Part shown: positions 6,931 through 14,163 of the stretch, piece by piece
How positions within the stretch are numbered: the stretch's first letter is position 1
Layout of the letters: every line of letters starts with the position of its first letter
Assembly (NCBI GenBank): GCA_017624645.1
Contig: JAGAMQ010000103.1
Coordinates: 1 to 23,609 of the forward strand
Reading direction: 5' to 3'
Source: Oscillospiraceae bacterium
GTDB lineage: Bacteria > Bacillota > Clostridia > Oscillospirales > Oscillospiraceae
Length of the DNA: 23,609 bases
Position numbers and translations under genes: made by a program
The notes under the pieces: model-generated
What the model was told of the DNA's origin: nothing
Databases searched by the model: none
Seen by the model: the letters and a program-made list of their open reading frames with translations, nothing else

Positions 6931-7816
6931 AAAAAGGCATGTCAAAGGGTTCTCCGTAGACATCCTCCGAAATTTCCTCCTGAACGCCCAGACACAGAAC
7001 CATATTGTCATATATCCGATTCAGCTGGCTGCGTACCTGCATCAGGGCTTTGCCATACAGGTTTTCACCCCGGAACGCGCCCTCTTTGAAAACACCCCCC
7101 AGCAGGGGATTGGTTTCGTCCACATAAACCAGCGGTTGGTCGCCGGTTTCCTGAAGCCGTATGCGCAGGTAATTGTTTTGGGAGAATTTCCGGTAAAGTC
7201 CCACGCCCAGCAGATGGGTCAGTACTTCCATCCAATCGGGAGTACGGCAGTTTAATGCCTTGTGCAAGGTGTCCTGCCACAGCTCGCTGTCCGGTCCTTC
7301 CTCCAGCAGCTGTAGGTAGTGCCACCGATTGCCCCGATACAGAACATAGCCCATGATCAGCAGGTGTTCTGCGGAGTAAAGCTCCGTATTGTAAGGATTT
7401 TCCCTGTGCATACGTACAGCAAAGCTTTCCCAGTTGACAGGGGACAGTCCCTCCTCCTTATCTCCTGCAAGGATCTTAAGGCATGCTTCCTCCGGAAAGT
7501 CCTCCCAAGGGGGACACTCCGGCTCCCACCGGCGCAGCCGCAGCAGCCTTTTTTCTATATATGCTTCCGGGTCTGCTTCCGATTCCTCTTTGGGCATCCA
7601 GTCATCCCAGTCAAAGGGCAGGGGGAACAGCTTGCGATACAAAAATTGGTCATGGAGAGTCCGGGCATCCAGAAATCTTTTGAGTTTGTTGGCAAGCATC
7701 CTGGGTCCCATGGTGTGCCATTCCTGGGAATCCTGTTCCAGCTCCGGCTTGTAGCACCACAGGGGCATGGGAAGCTCGTATTTCTTCATGAACTCAAAAA
7801 TGGAACGTTTCTTCAT
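6929..7816 (-). CDS. Divergent NADAR-like (YbiA/DUF1768-type) domain protein
   Basis: A 295-aa protein with no close family that I recognise over its first 120 residues, which are rich in W, E and R. Residues about 125-265 show the pattern of the NADAR/YbiA fold in the right order: YSAEHLLIMG (147-156) like the YbiA TSEH segment, KFSQNNYLRIRLQETGD (210-226) like KF-Q-LR-LL-T, LVYVDETNPLLGG (229-241), and GENLYGKALMQVR (250-262) like GKNxLGxLLMxxR. NADAR enzymes break N-glycosidic bonds of riboflavin intermediates or remove ADP-ribose from nucleobases. The usual WG at the active site is replaced by LLGG, so activity may differ or be lost. It is the last gene of the TIR-PP2C operon, 10 bases after the phosphatase, with GAGGG before its ATG. 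The fold call rests on motif order only. Confidence 0.55.
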   Translation of the reverse strand: MKKRSIFEFMKKYELPMPLWCYKPELEQDSQEWHTMGPRMLANKLKRFLDARTLHDQFLYRKLFPLPFDWDDWMPKEESEADPEAYIEKRLLRLRRWEPECPPWEDFPEEACLKILAGDKEEGLSPVNWESFAVRMHRENPYNTELYSAEHLLIMGYVLYRGNRWHYLQLLEEGPDSELWQDTLHKALNCRTPDWMEVLTHLLGVGLYRKFSQNNYLRIRLQETGDQPLVYVDETNPLLGGVFKEGAFRGENLYGKALMQVRSQLNRIYDNMVLCLGVQEEISEDVYGEPFDMPF

Positions 7817-7826
7817 ACCTGTACCC

Positions 7827-8660
7827 TCACTTTATTTCCAGCAACGCCGCGCAGGCATCGTCATGGGTATGGAACCGGGGATACCGGTTGCAGTTTCTGT
7901 CCGCTTCCTCCATCCGGCGGAGCTTCTGGCACAGCACCGACAAAGGCTCTGCGGGGATCTGACGGAGAAAATCCTCCGCCATCCAGTCAAAGCCGTCGCT
8001 GAAGAGAAGCACATGGGATACCCCTTCCTTGGGCAGGCTCCATTTGCGCAGATGCTGCAGCGCCTCTTTGGAAAAGGCGAGGATCCAGTACCCCTCCGGG
8101 GTGTTCATTTTGCTGCGGTTTTCTGCCAGCATGGTCCGGATCTTTTCCGTTTGGACGGTGGCAAGGATGTCCATGCCTGTGTGGGCCGCCATTTCCTCCA
8201 TGGCGGCAAGAACCCTGCCGTCAAAGGCATCTACCCGGTTGTCCCGAAAGCGTTCCGGGGGCCGTCCATCCCGGTAGTAGACAACAAAAGAGCAGTCCCC
8301 CAAAGCAAAAAGCTCCAGCTGATCCCCCTTTTCCTCCAAAAGGAGCAGGGAAGCGGAGGGGGTCAGATTGGTGGTCCGGGGGTCGATCCCGGTATTTTTC
8401 AGGCACACCTCTGCCGCCCGATCTATTGCCGCGGCAAGGCGCGGCTGTGTGTCTGTATCCGGTTCCTCCATGAAAAATGCCTTGGAGAATTCCTCCACAA
8501 ACCAGCTGGCATCGGGCATGTTGCTGTAAAGTCCCAGATTGGTGGAGCCATCCAGCAGCATGGCCTGCCGCGACGTATGCCGGAATAAATCCTCGTTCCG
8601 GGGTTTGGATGCACTGGTGGCGTGATCCTTTAATACAATGCTCACGGTTACACCCCCCAT
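7827..8660 (-). CDS. PP2C-type serine/threonine phosphatase domain protein
   Basis: A 277-aa single-domain protein with the metal-binding motifs of PP2C phosphatases in order: NED (22-24), DGSTNLG (37-43, in place of DGxGG), TPSASLLLLE (100-109), ALGDCS (119-124), LLFSDGFDWM (218-227) and HDDACAALL (266-274). The aspartates in DGST, SDG and HDD would hold the Mn/Mg pair. No signal peptide or membrane segment is present. The ATG at 8660 overlaps the end of the TIR gene by 13 bases and has AGGGG eight bases ahead. A GTG at 8645, with GGGGGG ahead, is an alternative start just past the TIR stop. Either way it is translationally coupled to the TIR gene. Substrate unknown; no kinase is encoded nearby, so its role in the operon may be regulation of the TIR or NADAR-like partner. 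Confidence 0.8.
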   Translation of the reverse strand: MGGVTVSIVLKDHATSASKPRNEDLFRHTSRQAMLLDGSTNLGLYSNMPDASWFVEEFSKAFFMEEPDTDTQPRLAAAIDRAAEVCLKNTGIDPRTTNLTPSASLLLLEEKGDQLELFALGDCSFVVYYRDGRPPERFRDNRVDAFDGRVLAAMEEMAAHTGMDILATVQTEKIRTMLAENRSKMNTPEGYWILAFSKEALQHLRKWSLPKEGVSHVLLFSDGFDWMAEDFLRQIPAEPLSVLCQKLRRMEEADRNCNRYPRFHTHDDACAALLEIK

Positions 8661-9829
8661 GTGGTCAGCCCCTGGCAGATGGCCTGGGCCAATGCCTCCG
8701 GGGAAGGATAGTCTTTCAGGAAAATCTTATGATGGCCGTCCAGCTGCAGCTGCATACCCGGGGACAGCTTCACATCGTCAAGGTGCACCGCAATGATGGG
8801 TTTCTCCTGATTCAAAGCATATTTCAGCTCCCGGCGTACAAAGGCAGAATCTACAGAGCTGCCCGACAGGAACAGGATCACGGCGTTGCAGCCAAGGATC
8901 CGCTCCGCCAGCTCCTCCCAAAAGTCCCCTCCGGGGGTCAGCTTCCGGTCAAACCAAATGTTCTTGTCCAATTCGGTGAGGGCCTGCGCCATCTGTGTCA
9001 CAAGCTCCTTGTCACTATGGGCATAGCTGACAAAGGCGTATGCCTTTTCCTGGGAGAAGGGCAGATCCTTGATCTCCCGGGGAACACCGTGGATGCCCTG
9101 TGAGGTAGCCGATGTAAGGCGCTGTTCCAGCAGGTACACCTGCTGGTGCATCTGTATGTACATCTGATAATACTGATAACCGCTGATCCGCAGGGCATAG
9201 TCCTTCCGGGAGGCATCTTCTTCGGTGATGGCCCGCTTCACAAGATGGACTGCCTCGGCATACTGGTGCTTCAGCATCACGATCCGGGCTTTGGTGCAGT
9301 AATATTTGGCGTACTTGGGGTCCAGTTCGATGGCTTTATTTACCGCATCTAGGGCCTTGGCGTACCACTTGTCGATAAATTCCTGCCGCTCCACCGGCTC
9401 GCACTTTTCGCAAATACTGGCAAAGGTATCGGCAAAGGCATGGACATATCCTGCATTGGTTCCCAGAGCAAGAGAGTTGGCGTGGGACTGGGCCAGCAGG
9501 TCGTTGTAGTCGTAGATGGAATCGCTTTCAATGAGAAACAGCACCCGCAGATGGCCAATGGAGGGGTGGCTGGCAAACCGGCCCTCATACTGATCCAGCA
9601 GCTGGCTCATTTGGGAGAAATTCTTATTCCTGCGCTGGATGATGCAAAGGGTATAAAATGCCCCGTATGCCACATTTTCCTGCTTGCTGTCCAGCAGTGC
9701 CATCATCTGGCGGATGCTCTCCGGGTCGCAGTACTGCCCGGCAAAATCTGTGGTGGCCAGCTCAAACTCCCGGGTCCGCTCCGAGGGCAGGCCGGCAAAA
9801 AATTTTATGAATTGTTTCTGTTTATTCAT
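8648..9829 (-). CDS. TIR-domain protein with N-terminal helical/TPR-like region
   Basis: A 393-aa soluble protein. Residues 1-240 are helical and repeat-like, with a recognisable TPR-type pair around 155-200 (ALDAVNKAIELDPKYAKYY onward). Residues about 262-388 form a TIR domain: YAFVSYAHSDKELV (264-277), IWFDRKLTPGGDFWEEL (291-307), VILFLSGSSVDSAFVRREL (317-335) and PIIAVHLDD (344-352). Glutamates 305 and 306 sit where NAD-cleaving TIR domains carry their catalytic glutamate, so NADase or cyclic-ADP-ribose synthesis is possible. There is no membrane segment. The start follows AGGAG seven bases ahead. It is the first gene of a TIR, PP2C, NADAR-like operon with a promoter at 9937-9965. A role in defence or in internal signalling both fit; this is inference from domains. 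Confidence 0.85.
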   Translation of the reverse strand: MNKQKQFIKFFAGLPSERTREFELATTDFAGQYCDPESIRQMMALLDSKQENVAYGAFYTLCIIQRRNKNFSQMSQLLDQYEGRFASHPSIGHLRVLFLIESDSIYDYNDLLAQSHANSLALGTNAGYVHAFADTFASICEKCEPVERQEFIDKWYAKALDAVNKAIELDPKYAKYYCTKARIVMLKHQYAEAVHLVKRAITEEDASRKDYALRISGYQYYQMYIQMHQQVYLLEQRLTSATSQGIHGVPREIKDLPFSQEKAYAFVSYAHSDKELVTQMAQALTELDKNIWFDRKLTPGGDFWEELAERILGCNAVILFLSGSSVDSAFVRRELKYALNQEKPIIAVHLDDVKLSPGMQLQLDGHHKIFLKDYPSPEALAQAICQGLTTWGV

Positions 9830-9878
9830 AGTCCGCTCCTACAGCCCTGTCCTGCAGAGCCAAAAGGGTTGTCCTCTG

Positions 9879-9907
9879 CCCCGGTGCCGGTCCCACCGTC
9901 ACCGGGG
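9879..9907 (-). promoter_or_regulatory. Strong hairpin in the leader of the TIR operon
   Basis: CCCCGGTG (9879-9886) pairs with CACCGGGG (9900-9907), and an inner CGGT/ACCG stem (9888-9891 with 9895-9898) closes a 3-base loop. It lies between the promoter and the ribosome binding site. No T-run follows on the minus strand directly, so it is not a plain terminator. It may stabilise the mRNA, act as an attenuator part, or bind a protein. Confidence 0.6.
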
Positions 9908-9936
9908 TAGTATATCCCCTGTCTTTTTATGGGAAT

Positions 9937-9965
9937 ACTATAACACAGTTTTTATCCCCGCGCAA
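9937..9965 (-). promoter_or_regulatory. Promoter of the TIR-PP2C-NADAR operon
   Basis: Minus-strand TTGCGC (9965-9960), 17-base spacer, TATAGT (9942-9937) preceded by TGT, an extended -10 motif. The transcript would start near 9930, leaving a leader of about 100 bases before the TIR start codon. Confidence 0.65.
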
Positions 9966-9979
9966 GGAGTTTGCCGCCC

Positions 9980-10008
9980 TTGACTTTGGTGTCGAATTGT
10001 GGTAATTT
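9980..10008 (+). promoter_or_regulatory. Candidate promoter of the BMP-type ABC operon
   Basis: TTGACT (9980-9985), 17-base spacer, TAATTT (10003-10008) preceded by TGG. The -10 is weak apart from the extended motif. The -35 box is only 14 bases from the -35 of the divergent TIR promoter. A small GGGGT/ACCCC hairpin followed by CCTTTTT (10021-10043) lies in the leader. No riboswitch fold is evident in the short leader. Confidence 0.5.
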
Positions 10009-10083
10009 TAAGGAGAAAATGGGGTGGTGTTTACCCCCCTTTTTCAAAATACAAGAAATGAAATATTATGGAGGAATGTACAC

Positions 10084-11331
10084 ATGAAAAAGATCCTTGC
10101 ACTTGTGATGGCAATGGTTCTCGTTCTGGGCCTGGTGGCCTGCGGCGAGACCGGTGCTGCCGGCAGCAATGAAGAGGGCCTCTCCGCCCAGACTCTGAAG
10201 GTTGGCGCCATCTACATCAACAGCAAGAATGACACCGCCGGTTACACCTTCGCTCACCACAGCGGCATCACCGCTGCTATGAAGGAGCTGGGCATGGACA
10301 CCGAGAAGCAGCTGTTCATCGTGGACGAAGTCCCCGAGAAGAAGGACGATGTCCTTGCTGCCGTGGATACCCTGGTAGGTAACGGTGTCAACATCATCTT
10401 CGGTATCTCCTTCGGCTATATCGATGCCATGGAAGAGGCTGCCGCAGAGTACCCCAACGTGATCTTCTCCCACGGCACCGGCTACAAGAGCAATGAGACC
10501 AACTTCAACAATTACTTTGGCCGGGCATATCAGGCTCGTTACCTGGCTGGCATCGCTGCCGGTCTGAAGTCCCTGGAGCTGGGCAACAACAATGTGGGCT
10601 ATGTGGCTGCCCATACCACCGACTACGCTGAGACCGCTTCCGGTATCAACGGCTTTGCTCTGGGTGTGCAGGCTGCCAACCCCAATGCCAAGATCTACGT
10701 CAAGAACCTGAACAACTGGGCTGACGAGGTCAACGAGAAGGCTTACGCCGAGGAGCTGATCAACTCCTACAACTGCGGCGTTATCTCCCAGCACTGTGAC
10801 TCCGCACAGCCCCAGATCGCTGCTCAGACTGCCGGCGTTTTCGGCTGCGGCTACAACTCCGACATGACTCCCGATGCTCCCAAGGCACACCTGACTGCTG
10901 CCATCTGGAACTGGAATGTGTATTACCGCACCGCCATGGAAGCTGCCATCAAGGCAGGCACTGCTGACAAGTTCGTTGCCACCATGGGCACCTCCGCTTA
11001 CTACGGCGGTCTGAAGGAGGGCTTCGTGGATGTGTCCCCCCTGAGCGAGAACTGCGCAGAGAACACCGACAAGGCCATCAAGGCTGTCAAGGAACTGATC
11101 ATCTCCGGCGAGTGGGATGTGTTCACCGGCGTGAAGCTGGAGATCGCTGCTGACGGCACTGTGACCCAGAAGGATGCTGCTCTGGAGTCCAACGGCTTCC
11201 AGCACAAGGACGGCGACTTCAAGGTTCCCATGGAGAACGTGGAAGTGGTAGCTGCCGGCGGCGCAAGCGTCGAGGACGGCGTTATTACCGGTACCATGAA
11301 CTATCTGGTTGCCGGCGTTGAAGAAGTGTAA
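10084..11331 (+). CDS. BMP-family ABC transporter substrate-binding lipoprotein
   Basis: A 415-aa exported lipoprotein that captures the substrate for the importer encoded downstream. The signal peptide (1-19) ends in the lipobox LVAC with C20 as the lipidation site. The mature protein follows the basic-membrane-protein (BMP/Med) pattern: KVGAIYINSKNDTAGYTFAH, a GNGVNIIFGISFGYIDA segment, FSHGTGYKS, YFGRAYQARYLAGIAAG and the later NWNVYY. Members of this family that are paired with a double ATPase and two permeases usually bind nucleosides (purine nucleosides in the best-known cases). The start at 10084 has TGGAGG about ten bases ahead; the open frame extends back to 10024 but over leader sequence. 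Codon use is strongly biased to CTG, GCC and AAG, suggesting high expression. Confidence 0.9.
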   Translation: MKKILALVMAMVLVLGLVACGETGAAGSNEEGLSAQTLKVGAIYINSKNDTAGYTFAHHSGITAAMKELGMDTEKQLFIVDEVPEKKDDVLAAVDTLVGNGVNIIFGISFGYIDAMEEAAAEYPNVIFSHGTGYKSNETNFNNYFGRAYQARYLAGIAAGLKSLELGNNNVGYVAAHTTDYAETASGINGFALGVQAANPNAKIYVKNLNNWADEVNEKAYAEELINSYNCGVISQHCDSAQPQIAAQTAGVFGCGYNSDMTPDAPKAHLTAAIWNWNVYYRTAMEAAIKAGTADKFVATMGTSAYYGGLKEGFVDVSPLSENCAENTDKAIKAVKELIISGEWDVFTGVKLEIAADGTVTQKDAALESNGFQHKDGDFKVPMENVEVVAAGGASVEDGVITGTMNYLVAGVEEV

Positions 11332-11347
11332 TTTCCCAAACCCCGCA

Positions 11348-11374
11348 TCCGGGTCGGCCCAAGGCCGACCCGGA
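11348..11374 (+). terminator. Intra-operon stem-loop after the binding-protein gene
   Basis: A perfect 12-bp GC-rich stem (11348-11359 with 11363-11374) with a 3-base loop (CAA), followed by GCTTTC and no long T-run. Placed right after the binding-protein gene, it would act as a partial terminator or an RNA 3' stabiliser, giving more binding protein than ATPase and permease. Confidence 0.65.
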
Positions 11375-11376
11375 GC

Positions 11377-11427
11377 TTTCAAAAACAGGGCAGAGCGCAT
11401 TTTGTGTGTTGTTCCTTGTTTTTGAAA
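11377..11427 (+). repeat. Second inverted repeat before the ATPase gene
   Basis: TTTCAAAAACA (11377-11387) and TGTTTTTGAAA (11417-11427) are perfect 11-bp reverse complements with a 29-base spacer. The stem ends 29 bases before the GTG start of the ATPase, and the right arm precedes its ribosome binding site. Confidence 0.6.
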
Positions 11428-11455
11428 ATGCCCATTAGAAAAAGGAGGAAGCTCC

Positions 11456-13042
11456 GTGACGGAAGAATATGCCATCCAATTATCCGGGATCACCAAGGCC
11501 TTTGGCAGTGTGGTGGCCAACAAAAACATCGATCTGAATGTCCGCCAGGGCGAGATCCTTGCCTTGCTGGGGGAAAACGGCTCCGGCAAGACCACCCTCA
11601 TGAACATGCTTTCCGGTATCTATCAGCCGGACAGCGGAACCATCCGGGTAAACGGTAAGGAGGTCTCCATTCATTCCCCTGAGGATGCCAAGAGGCTGGG
11701 GATCGGCATGGTCCATCAGCATTTCAAGCTGGTGGATGTGTTCTCTGCCGCGGACAATGTGTGGATGGGCAGAGAAAAAGCGGGCTTCCGGCTGAAGCGC
11801 AACCGCTACGCCGAGATGGAAGCCATTGCAAAGAAGTTCGGCTTTGATATCGACCCCCGGAAAAAGGTGTGTAACATGGCGGTGTCGGAAAAGCAGACCC
11901 TTGAGATCATCAAGGTCCTTTCCTACGGTGCCAAGATCATTATTTTGGACGAGCCCACCGCCGTGTTGACAGTGCAGGAGATCCAGAAGCTTTTCACCGT
12001 CCTGCGGAAAATGAAGGATGAGGGTCACTCCATCATCATCATCACCCATAAGCTGGGTGAGGTGATGGAGATTTCCGACCGGGTAGCCATCCTGCGCAAG
12101 GGCGAATACATCACCACCGTCAACACCGCCGAGACCGATGAGCAGGCACTGACAGAGTGGATGGTGGGCAGGAAAGTGGATCTGAACATTGACCGGCCCG
12201 CAATGGAAAAGACAAAGCCTCTGCTGGAGCTGCGGGATGTGTGCATCCGCAGTGACGAGGGAACCACCGCCATTGACGGTGTCAGCTTTTACATCCGGGG
12301 CGGCGAGATTTTGGGCGTGGCAGGTATTGCCGGCTGCGGTCAGAAGGAGCTGTGCGAGGCCATTGCCGGACTGCGCCCCATTGAAAAGGGTCAGATGATC
12401 CATAAGGGCGACAACATTGTGGGACTTCCCCCCAGGGTCATTTTGGAAAAGGGCATTTCCATGTCCTTCATCCCTGAGGACCGGCTGGGCATGGGTCTTG
12501 CCCCCTCTTTGTCCATTACGGACAATATGCTGCTGAAAAACTATGCCGATGCCAAAGGCCCCTTTGTGGACCGGAAGCAGGGCCGTGCCGATGCCCAGCA
12601 GGTGATCCGGGAGCTGGAGGTGGTCACACCCTCCACGGAGACCCCGGTGCGCCGTCTTTCCGGCGGCAATGTGCAGAAGGTGCTGCTGGGAAGAGAGATC
12701 AAGGCAGGTCCCAATGTGCTGGTCACCGCCTACCCCGTCCGGGGACTGGACATCCACTCCTCCTACGCCATTTATGACATCCTCAACCGGCAGAAAAAGG
12801 ACGGTGTGGGTATCCTCTTCGTAGGCGAGGATCTGGATGTGATGATGGCCCTGTGCGACAAGATCCTTGTGCTGTGCCACGGCAAGGTCATGGGCGTGGT
12901 CCATGCCCACAAGACCACCAAGGAGGAGCTGGGTCTGATGATGACCGGCTCTTTGGATCTTACCAACAAATATGAAGACAAGCCTGCCGGTATCGCCAAG
13001 GATTCCCTCTTCGGTGACGGACAACAGAAAGTGGAGGGGTGA
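11456..13042 (+). CDS. ABC transporter double ATPase, nucleoside/sugar type
   Basis: A 528-aa cytoplasmic protein with two fused nucleotide-binding domains that powers the importer. The first half has Walker A GENGSGKT (39-46), Q-loop region GMVHQHFKLV (84-93), Walker B with catalytic glutamate ILDEPTAVL (163-171) and the switch histidine ITHKLGEV (196-203). The second half has a degenerate P-loop IAGCGQKEL (291-299), the signature LSGGNVQKVLLGREI (401-415) and VTAYPVRGLDI (423-433), where tyrosine stands in place of the catalytic glutamate. This asymmetry is usual for the family. Translation starts at GTG 11456, set by AAAGGAGG ahead; no nearby ATG fits. It ends within six bases of the first permease start, so the genes are translationally coupled. 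Confidence 0.92.
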   Translation: MTEEYAIQLSGITKAFGSVVANKNIDLNVRQGEILALLGENGSGKTTLMNMLSGIYQPDSGTIRVNGKEVSIHSPEDAKRLGIGMVHQHFKLVDVFSAADNVWMGREKAGFRLKRNRYAEMEAIAKKFGFDIDPRKKVCNMAVSEKQTLEIIKVLSYGAKIIILDEPTAVLTVQEIQKLFTVLRKMKDEGHSIIIITHKLGEVMEISDRVAILRKGEYITTVNTAETDEQALTEWMVGRKVDLNIDRPAMEKTKPLLELRDVCIRSDEGTTAIDGVSFYIRGGEILGVAGIAGCGQKELCEAIAGLRPIEKGQMIHKGDNIVGLPPRVILEKGISMSFIPEDRLGMGLAPSLSITDNMLLKNYADAKGPFVDRKQGRADAQQVIRELEVVTPSTETPVRRLSGGNVQKVLLGREIKAGPNVLVTAYPVRGLDIHSSYAIYDILNRQKKDGVGILFVGEDLDVMMALCDKILVLCHGKVMGVVHAHKTTKEELGLMMTGSLDLTNKYEDKPAGIAKDSLFGDGQQKVEG

Positions 13043-13044
13043 TG

Positions 13045-14163
13045 ATGGGTATGCATATCGTAAAGCGGGAAAATCTTCCCCTGTGGCAAAAGGTGTGCCT
13101 GTATGTGGGCGCGGTGGCGGCGGCTCTTTTGCTGGGCGCAGTGCTGCTCCTTGCCATCGGCGTGGATCCCATTGCCTATTACAACAGGATGTTCACCCTT
13201 GGAACGGTGGGAAACCCCATCGCCTATAAGGTCTACGCCAACTACTTGGCAGACCTTGTGCCGTTGGTGCTGACTTCCTTGGCACTGTCCCTTGCCTTTA
13301 AAATGAAATTCTGGAACATCGGCGGCGAAGGCCAGTTCATCATGGGTGCCCTTGCCACTGCGGTAGTGGCCATCAAGCTGGGCGGGGTACTGCCCACGGC
13401 TGTGGTGCTGATCCTTATGTGCCTTGCTGCCATGGTGGCTGCGGGTATCTACGGGCTGATCGTTGCAGCGTTGAAGGTGAAATTCGGCACCAACGAGACC
13501 CTTTTGACCCTGATGCTCAACTATGTGGCGCTGTATCTTCTGACCTACCTGATGGAGACCAAGGTTCCCTGGAACTTTTTGCTGGATCCCACGGCAGTAC
13601 GTCCGGTGCCCCAAAGCTTTGACAAGATGGTCAAATTCCCCTCCATTCCCTTGGTGGGTAAGTTCTCTTTGAATGTTTGTGTGATTTTCGTGGTGCTCAT
13701 CGGTCTTCTAATCCATGTGTACCTGCGCCGCACCAAGCAGGGCTACGAGATCAGCGTGGTGGGTGACAGTGCCGGTACTGCCCGGTACGCCGGTATGAAG
13801 GTTGGACCCATCGTGCTGCGTACCGTGTTCCTGTCTGCCTGTCTTATCGGTCTGGCTGCTGCTTTCAAGGTTGGCTCCACCGGTATCCTGTCCACCACTA
13901 TTACCGAGGATGTGGGTTGGACGGGCATCATCGTGGCATGGCTGGCACAGCTGAATACCTGGGCGATCTTCCTGGTTTCGGCATTGGTCTGTGTGCTGCA
14001 CTATGGCTCTACTGTGGCGGCTGCCACCTTTGCACAGGTGGATTCCAGCTTTGCCAATATGCTCCAGGGTGTGATTTTGTTCCTTGTCCTGGCGGCGGAT
14101 TTCTTCACCCGGTTCCGGGTGGTCATGGTAAAGAAAGGAGGTTCTGACCATGGAAATGGATAA
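13045..14163 (+). CDS. ABC transporter permease 1 (BMP/nucleoside importer)
   Basis: An integral membrane protein of about 372 aa with roughly eight to ten hydrophobic segments. It belongs to the branched-chain amino acid/ribose-type permease group: GGEGQFIMGALATAVVAI after the second helix, KFGTNETLLTLMLNYVALYLL, and GYEISVVGDSAGTARYAGM, the cytoplasmic loop that docks the ATPase. Several starts cluster at 13039 (GTG), 13042 (ATG) and 13045 (ATG). I chose 13045 because GGAGG (13033-13037) is then seven bases ahead. It overlaps the next permease by 14 bases. It probably forms the channel as a heterodimer with permease 2. Confidence 0.9.
   Translation: MGMHIVKRENLPLWQKVCLYVGAVAAALLLGAVLLLAIGVDPIAYYNRMFTLGTVGNPIAYKVYANYLADLVPLVLTSLALSLAFKMKFWNIGGEGQFIMGALATAVVAIKLGGVLPTAVVLILMCLAAMVAAGIYGLIVAALKVKFGTNETLLTLMLNYVALYLLTYLMETKVPWNFLLDPTAVRPVPQSFDKMVKFPSIPLVGKFSLNVCVIFVVLIGLLIHVYLRRTKQGYEISVVGDSAGTARYAGMKVGPIVLRTVFLSACLIGLAAAFKVGSTGILSTTITEDVGWTGIIVAWLAQLNTWAIFLVSALVCVLHYGSTVAAATFAQVDSSFANMLQGVILFLVLAADFFTRFRVVMVKKGGSDHGNG

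Noticed and set aside
10009..10083. Purine riboswitch ahead of the nucleoside-type importer
   Set aside because: The leader is only about 70 bases, and neither the three-way junction nor the conserved loop bases are visible.
10066..13024. Two 513- to 514-codon minus-strand open frames opposite the BMP importer genes
   Set aside because: Antisense shadows of strongly codon-biased genes; products are rich in H, G and V with no domain pattern.
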